Source: Profundicola sp048268105 (GTDB taxonomy: Bacteria; Bacteroidota; Bacteroidia; Flavobacteriales; Weeksellaceae). From it: a stretch of DNA of 15,306 nt. Shown here in pieces: positions 1 to 6,647 of the stretch (the first letter of the stretch is position 1; each line of letters begins with the position of its first letter). The position numbers and the translations under genes are program-made. Under the pieces are notes generated by a model. It was not told where the DNA came from. It saw only the letters and a program-made list of their open reading frames with translations, and did not search any database. The stretch spans positions 1-15,306 of the forward strand of contig JBLWWH010000035.1 of the NCBI GenBank assembly GCA_048268105.1, read 5' to 3'.

Positions 1-44
1 AAATAAATTCATATCTTTATTCTCTGTAATTCAATGCAATATAA

Positions 45-52
45 TACTTTTA
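45..52 (+). promoter_or_regulatory. Weak candidate -7 promoter element
   Basis: TACTTTTA matches the Bacteroidota -7 consensus TAnnTTTG except for the last base. A CTG at 24-26, 18 bases upstream, could stand in for the -33 TTG. It lies 31 bases before the ATG at 84, a normal leader length. The region is very AT-rich, so a chance match is quite possible. Confidence 0.25.
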
Positions 53-83
53 GGCGAATTTACGGACATTCATAAAAAATTTT

Positions 84-113
84 ATGTAAAATTTATTTTT
101 AAGTCTAGCATTT
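84..113 (+). other. Interrupted signal-peptide start (ATG followed by TAA)
   Basis: In the same frame as the small gene that opens at 114, an ATG at 84-86 is followed at once by TAA at 87-89 and then by codons for N-L-F-L-S-L-A-F. Continuing into the open frame gives M-stop-N-L-F-L-S-L-A-F-M-L-A-G-T-F-A-F-A. With lysine (AAA) in place of TAA this would be a textbook flavobacterial Sec signal peptide. A single A-to-T change at position 87 explains it. The A-rich stretch before 84 is a typical Bacteroidota start context, which supports 84 as the ancestral start. Confidence 0.7.
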
Positions 114-368
114 ATGCTAGCAGGGACATTTGCTTTTGCTTCAAATGCCATCGAAGTCGAAAAAGAATTCTTCGAATCCTTTAACACAGTTTTAGCAGGG
201 GATTTTTATGGTGATATTACTGAAGGCACCACTAATGCCGAAGTCGATTGTGATAAGCTTGCAGAAGAAACTGCTGAAACTGTAGCTGATTTATGCTATT
301 TAAATGAAGAAGCTCAAAAAGAGATTGAAAGAGTGGTTAAAATTGCTTGTGAAACTACTACAAATTAA
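114..368 (+). CDS. Small secreted Cys-containing protein, N-terminus interrupted
   Basis: Family not recognised. From the first ATG that remains open the product has 84 residues. It begins with the second half of a signal peptide (hydrophobic through A9, cleavage likely near residues 9-10) and lacks the basic n-region. The mature part is acidic and mostly helical in character, with cysteines at 46, 61 and 79 that suggest a disulfide in the envelope or outside the cell. The natural start is probably 84, but codon 2 there is TAA, so this is either a recent pseudogene, a gene using the internal ATG with a crippled signal, or a base error. The next gene begins five bases after its stop, so the two look like one operon. 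Both products are short, exported and end in T-x-T-N. Short secreted proteins with this style of leader are common in Flavobacteriaceae, mostly of unknown function. Confidence 0.5.
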   Translation: MLAGTFAFASNAIEVEKEFFESFNTVLAGDFYGDITEGTTNAEVDCDKLAEETAETVADLCYLNEEAQKEIERVVKIACETTTN

Positions 369-373
369 CATTT

Positions 374-742
374 ATGAAAACATTAAAAATTTTACTTATA
401 TTATTTATTTCCATACAATTAAATAATTTGGAAGCGAAATCAATTGAAGAAATAAACGTTGAAAACATTGCATATCAAGAACTTCACATTGAAATAAAAT
501 CATTAGACTACATTACAATTCACAATATTAATAACCAAGATATAATCAATGTAAAGAGTGAACATAAACTTGTTGTGCCAGTATATCGCATTCTGGATCC
601 TTGTGCACTTATGGGAGCAATTGTAAAAAATACGTTATTAGAACAGGGGATGAGAGAGAATGTTGCAATCGTTGCTGGACAAGTAACAGAAGCTTTATGT
701 ATAAAGCAACTCACCGAAGCAGAAGAAACAGAAACGAACTAG
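374..742 (+). CDS. Small secreted protein of unknown function
   Basis: Family not recognised. The 122-residue product starts with a clear Sec signal peptide: K2 and K5, a hydrophobic core at about 6-16, and probable cleavage after the L-E-A near residue 21. No lipobox is present, so a soluble periplasmic or secreted protein is expected. The mature part is rich in I, N and E up to about residue 66, then holds cysteines at 77 and 109 that could form a disulfide, and ends in an acidic Glu/Thr tail. It follows the preceding small gene by five bases and is followed by a strong hairpin terminator, so the two small genes form a short transcription unit just ahead of the GLPGLI-barrel pair. A link to that pair rests on position only. 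Confidence 0.6.
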   Translation: MKTLKILLILFISIQLNNLEAKSIEEINVENIAYQELHIEIKSLDYITIHNINNQDIINVKSEHKLVVPVYRILDPCALMGAIVKNTLLEQGMRENVAIVAGQVTEALCIKQLTEAEETETN

Positions 743-760
743 TTTAATAAGAAAAGGAAT

Positions 761-792
761 TTGGCTACTCAAAAAAATTTTGGGTAGCTTTT
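761..792 (+). promoter_or_regulatory. Candidate promoter overlapping the terminator
   Basis: TAGCTTTT at 785-792 matches TAnnTTTG except for its last base, and TTG at 761-763 lies 21 bases upstream, within the spacing reported for flavobacterial promoters. The start of transcription would fall near 797-800, only a few bases before the ATG at 804. If real, this promoter sits inside the hairpin terminator of the upstream genes. The match is imperfect, so this is a hypothesis. Confidence 0.3.
763..792 (+). terminator. Rho-independent terminator of the small-protein genes
   Basis: An inverted repeat pairs 763-774 with 778-789: GGCTACTCAAAA against TTTTGGGTAGCT, twelve pairs of which two are G-U, around a three-base A loop. 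It runs into TTTT at 789-792. It ends the two small secreted-protein genes and lies only 11 bases before the next start codon. Confidence 0.75.
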
Positions 793-803
793 AAACTAAA
801 AAA

Positions 804-1520
804 ATGAAACAACTAATTATAATACTCTTAGCATTTTTATCTAATACTGCTAGTGGGCAAGAAAAACAAGGCATAGCAAAATATGCGTTAATTGAAGATT
901 ATTCTAATCTGGGAGAATCTATGTTGGACACGATACAAGATGAAAGTATAAAAAAGATAATCTTGGCGATGAGAGAACAGAGTACTAACTATGATACCAT
1001 ATATTTTAACTTGCGTTTTAAGTCTAATATCAGTTACTTTAAATCGGAAGAAGAAGTAGTTCCGGATGGTTTAAATATATATGAAATTGTCGCATCCACC
1101 ATGGGTGAATTTTATGTTGATGTTGAAGGTGGCACATCAATAAGTCTTCATGAATTGGACGGTGTTTATTTTAGAATTGAAGACGACTTGTTCAATGTTA
1201 AATGGGAATTGACAGATGAAAAGAGAAACATAAATGGTTATGATTGTAATAAAGCAATAACATCATATACAGAAACTAGAGAGGATGGTACAGAAAGAAC
1301 CTATCCTATAGTTGCTTGGTACAAAGATGGTTTCCTGGAAGGGCATGGACCAAAAGGCTATGGTGGTTTACCCGGATTAATAGTGGAATTGGAGTTTAAT
1401 CCAGTTACTTCTTTTAAACTTGTAAGCATTGACTTGGAAGAAGAAGTTTCAATAGACAAACCCACGAAAGGTAAGAAAGTTACAATAGATGAATATAATG
1501 CATACGTTAGAGAGAATTAA
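804..1520 (+). CDS. GLPGLI family exported protein
   Basis: A Bacteroidota-specific exported family named for its motif; biochemical role unknown. The 238-residue product has a signal peptide (MKQLIIILLAF..., cleavage near S-G-Q, about residues 17-19). The hallmark motif G-L-P-G-L-I is exact at residues 188-193, followed by the usual V-E-L-E strand. Upstream lie the family's N-G-Y-x-C-x-K-A motif with C148 and an A-W-Y segment near residue 170. Length is at the short end of the usual range. The downstream barrel gene begins inside its 3' end, so the two are translationally coupled; GLPGLI genes are frequently paired with TonB-receptor-like genes, which suggests cooperation at the outer membrane. 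A terminator sits just before the start, so expression depends on read-through or on a promoter within that hairpin. Confidence 0.88.
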   Translation: MKQLIIILLAFLSNTASGQEKQGIAKYALIEDYSNLGESMLDTIQDESIKKIILAMREQSTNYDTIYFNLRFKSNISYFKSEEEVVPDGLNIYEIVASTMGEFYVDVEGGTSISLHELDGVYFRIEDDLFNVKWELTDEKRNINGYDCNKAITSYTETREDGTERTYPIVAWYKDGFLEGHGPKGYGGLPGLIVELEFNPVTSFKLVSIDLEEEVSIDKPTKGKKVTIDEYNAYVREN

Positions 1521-4155
1521 AACAACACTTCTTTTACTTTTAATTACTTCTCCTTTTATTGGGCTTGCACAAGAGTTATCTATTTCTGTTAATGATACGC
1601 TACAAAACCCTATTCAACAAGCGACCGTAACCTTATATTGGAAAAACTATCTCAAAAAATCCGAAACGGACGCTTTAGGTCAGGTGAAGATTCCATTAAA
1701 CTCAAAAGAGGATTATCATATAAGTGTGTCTCATGTAGATTACCAAGAAGCTTCTTTTCAAATTAATAAACCCACAAATAAAATTGAGAAAACAATAGTT
1801 TTATCTAAAAATGAAACTATTCTTTTAAATGATGTTATTGCAAAAGCCGACAACTCCATTGTTTATAAACAAGATACGGTTATATATCTACTCGATTCTT
1901 TTACCAATAAATCTGAACGCAAACTCAAGCACGCACTCAGAAAGTTACCTGGCGTTCGTGTTGAAAACGGCATTGTAACGGTCAACGGAACCGTTGTTAA
2001 AAAAATATATGTTGAAAATAAGGAGTTTTTTGGTGGGAGCACAAATCTTGCATTGGATAATTTGCCAGCTAAAGCCGTTGATAAAGTGGAAGTTATAGAC
2101 AACCACTCTGAATCGAGGCTCATGAATGAACTTGATTTACCTAGTGACAACAAGGTTATTAATTTATCATTAAAAGAAGATTCTAAAAACTTGATTTTTG
2201 GTGATGCGCACGTAGGTTTAGGAGTGGAAAAGAAGTACAACTTCGGCACAAACTTATTCTATTACGGAAAACAATCGGTCAATTTTATTTCTAAATTTAA
2301 TAATCATGGAGAAACAGCACTAACGGTTCAAGATTTTCTAAGGTTTAACGGTGGCGTAAGCAGAATTATAAAAGATATCGACAAGTTCTTTAGCAGTGAT
2401 TCGTTTCAAGAACTCCTGTTACTTACCAGACAAAATGACTACGAGAAGAGGGTTGAACGATTCTCGGGACTAAACTTCTCTAATAGTTTATCAGATAAAA
2501 TTGAGTTTCAATCATATTTAATTTTTGATGATCTTGACTTGTCAAGTAGGTCTATTAATAATTATCAATACATTTTAGAATCAGGTACATTAAGAGAAGA
2601 AAGAGAAACAAAGGAAAATTTAAGAAATAAAAATTACATATTTCAGATTAATTCAGTCTATAAAAGAAACACCAATACGGAGTTCTTTTATGATATGCTT
2701 TTAAAGAACCGCACATCTCATCAAGATAGTAGAATGATGCAATCGTATGCGGATACAAACTCTTCCGCATACCAAAGTAAACAAGCTGAGCTTTTGTCTA
2801 TTAAACAAAATCTGGAAATGCACCATAAATACAATCATAAGAACTACGGTTTCTTTGGACTTAATATTGAATTAGAAAATTCTGCAGACCAACTTTTAAT
2901 AAACGAGGAAAACCAAACTCCCATCATAGTCGTAGGTAATGACAATGCTTCTGAATTTAAGCAAGACATAAATAAAGAAAATTTTAATGCAGATTTTTCC
3001 TATAAACACGCCTATAAATTCAATTCTAACTGGTCCATCACAACAGATTTCTCTCTTTATTTGCAAAAACTAAAATATGACTCGAATATATCATACCTAG
3101 AAGACAATCAATTTATTTCTGCAGGTGCCGATTATTTAAATAATTCGGATTTTAAACGTTATTCGGTCAACCTTATTCCTTATTTATCTTTTAACAAAAA
3201 TAAAATTAGAACCAATTTTGGATTTGGGCTTTACTACCTCAACCATAAAAAAAATAACATAAATCAAAGTAATAATCTCAATTTCCAAACAGATATCAAC
3301 GTAGAATATCATTTCAGAAAATCTGAGCAATTATTTTTCCGATACTCCTACTTACCCAAAGAAATAGATTTCACCAATTACCTTGAAAACTATGTTTTGT
3401 TAAGTCCGTTTTATCTTTTTAAAGGAAGTGAGAATCTAGGTTTAGAAACAAATCATAATGTATCATTAAAATACAACAAGAGTATCAAATACTATAAGTT
3501 GTGGTTCAACACAGAATTCAGTTTTCTTAAAACAAGTAAAGGTTTGGTTAACTCCATAACACAAACACAAGTAAACCAGGTGTCTAAGCCGTTTATTCTG
3601 AAAAACCCTAAAAACTCATGGAAGTTTTCTTATGACATAGAAAAAGGGATCATTAAAAACTTGAACTTCATCTTAGAACAAGAAGTGAGGAATGAAAATT
3701 ATACGATTTTAACTAACTCATACTTATTAAAAAACCATAGATTAAAGTTTCTTACAAAATTCGGACTAAAACATTTTTCAGAAAAACTGGAAATTGAATC
3801 ACACTTGAAGTACAATAAAAAATGGTTCGAATCATCTGACAACAAAAGAATTACACAGAATTTGAGTCAGCATTTGAGTTTAAAATATCAATTCTATAAG
3901 TTCTTTGATTTTTCTGTAAATGTGGAAAACACAAATTATTCGTCCGATAACGGTAGTAAAAATCAATTCCTACTAGGTGGATTGGGCATGGGTTATTTCA
4001 ATCAAGACAAGGCATATTCATTTAGTATAAATGTAGAAAATGTATTCAACACACAATCTAGGGTGTTTAATACATTTTCTGAACAAATAATTTCAGAGGT
4101 TGAAACTTTTATACAACCCAGATATTTATTGGTGAAATTTATGTGGAACATTTAA
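1489..4155 (+). CDS. Outer-membrane beta-barrel, TonB-receptor-like with carboxypeptidase-regulatory-like domain
   Basis: An 888-residue outer-membrane protein. The signal peptide ends near G-L-A-Q (about residue 28). Residues about 29-110 form a carboxypeptidase-regulatory-like beta-sandwich (V-N-D-T-L-Q-N-P-I-Q-Q-A-T-V pattern and the later D-A-L-G-Q-V). A plug-like domain follows at about 115-230, with a L-R-K-L-P-G-V motif and a K-V-E-V-I-D segment. The remainder is alternating aromatic and polar barrel strands, ending K-F-M-W-N-I. This fits SusC/TonB-receptor relatives, but no TonB box is obvious, so active transport is uncertain. The start lies inside the GLPGLI gene; the ATG at 1498 is an equally good choice and would give a 23-base rather than a 32-base overlap. 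Its stop overlaps that of the convergent HAD gene. Substrate unknown. Confidence 0.82.
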   Translation: MNIMHTLERIKTTLLLLLITSPFIGLAQELSISVNDTLQNPIQQATVTLYWKNYLKKSETDALGQVKIPLNSKEDYHISVSHVDYQEASFQINKPTNKIEKTIVLSKNETILLNDVIAKADNSIVYKQDTVIYLLDSFTNKSERKLKHALRKLPGVRVENGIVTVNGTVVKKIYVENKEFFGGSTNLALDNLPAKAVDKVEVIDNHSESRLMNELDLPSDNKVINLSLKEDSKNLIFGDAHVGLGVEKKYNFGTNLFYYGKQSVNFISKFNNHGETALTVQDFLRFNGGVSRIIKDIDKFFSSDSFQELLLLTRQNDYEKRVERFSGLNFSNSLSDKIEFQSYLIFDDLDLSSRSINNYQYILESGTLREERETKENLRNKNYIFQINSVYKRNTNTEFFYDMLLKNRTSHQDSRMMQSYADTNSSAYQSKQAELLSIKQNLEMHHKYNHKNYGFFGLNIELENSADQLLINEENQTPIIVVGNDNASEFKQDINKENFNADFSYKHAYKFNSNWSITTDFSLYLQKLKYDSNISYLEDNQFISAGADYLNNSDFKRYSVNLIPYLSFNKNKIRTNFGFGLYYLNHKKNNINQSNNLNFQTDINVEYHFRKSEQLFFRYSYLPKEIDFTNYLENYVLLSPFYLFKGSENLGLETNHNVSLKYNKSIKYYKLWFNTEFSFLKTSKGLVNSITQTQVNQVSKPFILKNPKNSWKFSYDIEKGIIKNLNFILEQEVRNENYTILTNSYLLKNHRLKFLTKFGLKHFSEKLEIESHLKYNKKWFESSDNKRITQNLSQHLSLKYQFYKFFDFSVNVENTNYSSDNGSKNQFLLGGLGMGYFNQDKAYSFSINVENVFNTQSRVFNTFSEQIISEVETFIQPRYLLVKFMWNI

Positions 4156-4571
4156 AACCCAAACCAATTTTTCTTCTTTCTATCTGGCTCTCTTGTGTGT
4201 TCATCTAAATCGAATTCTAATCCTTCTGTAATAATGCGATAAACTTCGCCCCAACCAGGGAAACCACCTAAATTTCTATCATCAATAAAAATATCTGCGT
4301 TTAATTTTCTACTTGCTTTTGCTGGATCATAGTTTTCTCCACTAAAGCTGGTGTTGATGGCATAAAATTCAATTCCATTTTCTCTACAAAACTCAACCGC
4401 ATCGTCTAATGTTTGCCCGTGACGATAAGTCCAAAGTATCAATCTATGACCATCTTCTTGTAACTTTCTTAAAGTTTCAAAAGCAAACATCTTTGCTCTA
4501 CCCACTTTTGGATAAGCATCATCTGCAATAGTTCCGTCAAAATCAACGGCAATAATCTTACTTTCTGTCAT
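4152..4571 (-). CDS. Small HAD-superfamily phosphatase, BT0820-like
   Basis: A 139-residue haloacid-dehalogenase-fold hydrolase with all four motifs visible: D10-x-D12-G-T (motif I, nucleophile and acid/base), T48 in L-I-L-W-T-Y-R (motif II), K89 (motif III) and D97-D98 (motif IV, Mg2+ binding). The core has no sizeable cap domain, as in the compact family typified by BT0820 of Bacteroides thetaiotaomicron. It is probably a cytoplasmic phosphatase acting on an unidentified phosphorylated metabolite. The ATG lies one base after the gpmI stop, so the two genes should be co-transcribed and possibly translationally coupled. Its stop codon shares bases with the stop of the convergent barrel gene, leaving no room for a separate terminator. 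Confidence 0.85.
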   Translation of the reverse strand: MTESKIIAVDFDGTIADDAYPKVGRAKMFAFETLRKLQEDGHRLILWTYRHGQTLDDAVEFCRENGIEFYAINTSFSGENYDPAKASRKLNADIFIDDRNLGGFPGWGEVYRIITEGLEFDLDEHTREPDRKKKNWFGF

Positions 4572-4572
4572 C

Positions 4573-6105
4573 TTAAATTTCTTCTATAATAATATTTCCT
4601 GTCATAGCCTCTGGAACAGGAACATTCATCCATTTCAACAAACTTGGAGCTAAATCACCTAATTTACCGTTCGAAATTTTTGCATTTCCCTGAGGAGTCG
4701 CAAAAAAGAACGGAACTGGATTGGTTGTGTGCTGTGTATTAGGTGAGCCATCCTCATTGATCATCTTATCTGAGTTTCCATGGTCAGCAATTATTGCCAC
4801 TGAATACCCATTTCCTAATGCTGTTTCAGCTACTTTCTGAGCACATTCATCTACAACTTCACAAGCCTTAATCGCCGCTTCAAAAACTCCTGTATGACCA
4901 ACCATATCTGCATTAGCAAAATTTAAACAAATAAAATCTGCTTCACCTTTTTCTAATTCAGGAATGATACTATCTCTAATGTCGTAAGCTGCCATTTCTG
5001 GTTTTAAATCATAAGTCGCAACATCCTTTGGAGAAGGACATAGGATTCTTGATTCTCCTACAAAAGCATCCTCTCTACCTCCTGAAAAGAAAAATGTAAC
5101 ATGTGGGTACTTTTCTGTTTCTGCTATTCGAATCTGATTTTTTCCATGTTTTTCAAGGACTTCCCCCATGGTGTCACTCAACGTGTCTTCTTTGTATATA
5201 ACATGAATGTTTTTATACTCCTCATCGTAACTTGTCATAGTGACAAAATACAAATCAAGTGTTTTCATGTTATACTCTCCAAAATCCCTTACCATTAAGG
5301 CTTCTGTAATTTGCCGAGGTCTGTCTGTTCTAAAGTTAAAGAAAATTACCACATCTCTATCTTCTACTTTGGTTTGTGGCTCTCCATCTTCGTTTAAGCA
5401 GATAATAGGCTTCAAAAACTCATCTGAAATTCCTTCATCATAAGAATTCTGTATTTCTTGAATAGGATCAGAAGTATGCGTCCCCATGGCATTGATTATC
5501 GCATCATAGGCAAACTTAACGCGCTCCCAACGCTTATCACGATCCATTCCATAGTATCTTCCGGTAATAGAAGCTAACTTACCTACAGAATGATCCATAT
5601 AGTCCATTATATCCGCAATAAATCCTTTCCCACTATGTGGGTCACAATCTCTTCCATCCGTAAACGCGTGAACAAAAACATCTTGTAATCCCTCATTTTT
5701 CGCAGCATCCAACAATCCTTTTAAGTGATTGATATGCGAGTGAACACCACCATCTGAAACCAAACCCATAAAGTGAACCTTCACATCATTGTTTTTAGCG
5801 TATTCAAAAGCTTTTTTCAACTCTTCTTGTTGCGCTAATGAACCATCTCTAACGGCGATATTGATTTTTTCAAGATTTTGATAAACCACACGTCCCGCAC
5901 CGATATTCATGTGTCCAACTTCTGAATTCCCCATTTGACCTGCTGGTAAACCAACCGCAGTACCCGAAGTATCTAATTCTGCGTGTGCATAGTTTTCATA
6001 ACAACTATCTATAAATGGTGTATTGGCTTGGGCTATGGCAGAAACTTGAGGGTTTTGGGTTTGTCCCCAACCATCAAGAATCATTAAAATCACTTTATTT
6101 TTCAT
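4573..6105 (-). CDS. gpmI: 2,3-bisphosphoglycerate-independent phosphoglycerate mutase
   Basis: Cofactor-independent phosphoglycerate mutase (iPGM) interconverts 3- and 2-phosphoglycerate in glycolysis and gluconeogenesis in the cytoplasm, through a phosphoserine intermediate and two Mn2+ ions. At 510 residues it is full length. Metal-site motifs are present: D11 in I-L-D-G-W-G, and A-D-H-G-N-S-D at 440-446. The phosphorylated serine is S61 in G-N-S-E-V-G-H. The substrate-binding H-S-H and D-G-R-D motifs of the inserted transferase domain lie at about 122-155, and N-A-D-M-V-G-H-T-G follows near residue 400. It sits between a GAF-domain gene 43 bases upstream and a HAD gene one base downstream. 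A perfect -7 element lies 19 bases before its start, so it may have its own promoter inside the operon. Confidence 0.97.
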   Translation of the reverse strand: MKNKVILMILDGWGQTQNPQVSAIAQANTPFIDSCYENYAHAELDTSGTAVGLPAGQMGNSEVGHMNIGAGRVVYQNLEKINIAVRDGSLAQQEELKKAFEYAKNNDVKVHFMGLVSDGGVHSHINHLKGLLDAAKNEGLQDVFVHAFTDGRDCDPHSGKGFIADIMDYMDHSVGKLASITGRYYGMDRDKRWERVKFAYDAIINAMGTHTSDPIQEIQNSYDEGISDEFLKPIICLNEDGEPQTKVEDRDVVIFFNFRTDRPRQITEALMVRDFGEYNMKTLDLYFVTMTSYDEEYKNIHVIYKEDTLSDTMGEVLEKHGKNQIRIAETEKYPHVTFFFSGGREDAFVGESRILCPSPKDVATYDLKPEMAAYDIRDSIIPELEKGEADFICLNFANADMVGHTGVFEAAIKACEVVDECAQKVAETALGNGYSVAIIADHGNSDKMINEDGSPNTQHTTNPVPFFFATPQGNAKISNGKLGDLAPSLLKWMNVPVPEAMTGNIIIEEI

Positions 6106-6124
6106 TCGATTTATTTCAGATTGA

Positions 6125-6132
6125 CAAAGTTA
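6125..6132 (-). promoter_or_regulatory. Candidate -7 element for gpmI
   Basis: Read on the minus strand the bases are TAACTTTG, an exact TAnnTTTG match, ending 19 bases before the gpmI ATG. No TTG is seen at the expected -33 distance, so the promoter call is moderate. It would allow gpmI and the HAD gene to be expressed apart from the GAF gene. Confidence 0.45.
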
Positions 6133-6148
6133 CGAAATGCGTTTTTGT

Positions 6149-6595
6149 TTATAGAATTTCAGCCACTTTGGTCATTAAATCTTCTAATAAGGCTTTATCC
6201 TCTGCTGTGATGGAATCCTTGTAATGAGAATCTATATCAATTTGCCCGATATTAACTCCATCTTTAAAAATAGGAACTACAATTTCGGCTTTGGTTTCGA
6301 TACTACATGCAAGATAATTTGACTCTTCATGAACATCATTTACAAGCATCGTTTCATTGCTCACAGCTACTTGTCCACAAACACCTTTACCATATGGAAT
6401 TATTGTGTGATCGGTTGCAGCCCCAACATATGGACCTAACTTCAGTTCATCTTTATCGCCATTTTTGAAATAAAATCCAACCCAATTAAAATGTTCAAAT
6501 TCGTCATGTAATAACTGACAAATCATTTGAAGTTTTGTGTTAGTTGCTTGTTTTGAGCTTAAAATTGTGTCTAAACGTTTATGCATGGGATTCAT
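6149..6595 (-). CDS. GAF-domain protein, probable free methionine-(R)-sulfoxide reductase
   Basis: A 148-residue single GAF domain resembling fRMsr (E. coli YebR/MsrC), which reduces free methionine-R-sulfoxide in the cytoplasm. Supporting motifs are W38-V-G-F-Y, the G-P-Y-V-G strand, G71-V-C73-G-Q, and Y-L-A-C97 followed by E-I-V-V-P-I. C73 and C97 are 24 residues apart, as are C94 and C118 of the E. coli enzyme, so the catalytic and one resolving cysteine are kept. The position matching the third E. coli cysteine (C84) is H63 here. It could still work with two cysteines, or bind another small ligand. The start could equally be M4. It is first in a minus-strand run with gpmI and diverges from xrtF, each side having its own -7 element. 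Confidence 0.8.
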   Translation of the reverse strand: MNPMHKRLDTILSSKQATNTKLQMICQLLHDEFEHFNWVGFYFKNGDKDELKLGPYVGAATDHTIIPYGKGVCGQVAVSNETMLVNDVHEESNYLACSIETKAEIVVPIFKDGVNIGQIDIDSHYKDSITAEDKALLEDLMTKVAEIL

Positions 6596-6610
6596 TTAAT
6601 TTTATTTTGA

Positions 6611-6618
6611 CAAAATTA
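6611..6618 (-). promoter_or_regulatory. Candidate -7 element for the GAF gene
   Basis: The minus strand reads TAATTTTG, an exact TAnnTTTG match, ending 15 bases before the GAF gene ATG. No clear -33 TTG is present. It lies about 17 bases from the oppositely directed xrtF element, so the two promoters are packed back to back. Confidence 0.45.
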
Positions 6619-6634
6619 GTGAATTAAATCTTCG

Positions 6635-6642
6635 TATTTTTG
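6635..6642 (+). promoter_or_regulatory. Candidate -7 element for xrtF
   Basis: TATTTTTG is an exact TAnnTTTG match. The only upstream TTG (6607-6609) is 25 bases away, slightly farther than usual. The element ends five bases before the xrtF ATG, so the transcript would be leaderless or nearly so. Confidence 0.45.
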
Positions 6643-6647
6643 CATTT

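Noticed and set aside
1863..2249. 128-residue open frame on the minus strand inside the barrel gene
   Set aside because: It lies wholly within a well-supported gene, has no recognisable domain or leader, and its composition reads like a reverse-strand shadow of an AT-rich coding region.
5101..5443. Plus-strand short frames opposite gpmI
   Set aside because: They overlap each other and the conserved gpmI frame and have no leader, motif or promoter of their own.
6015..6224. 69-residue plus-strand frame across the gpmI-GAF junction
   Set aside because: It spans the 5' end of gpmI and 3' end of the GAF gene and its sequence resembles no protein family; the promoter element seen there points the other way.
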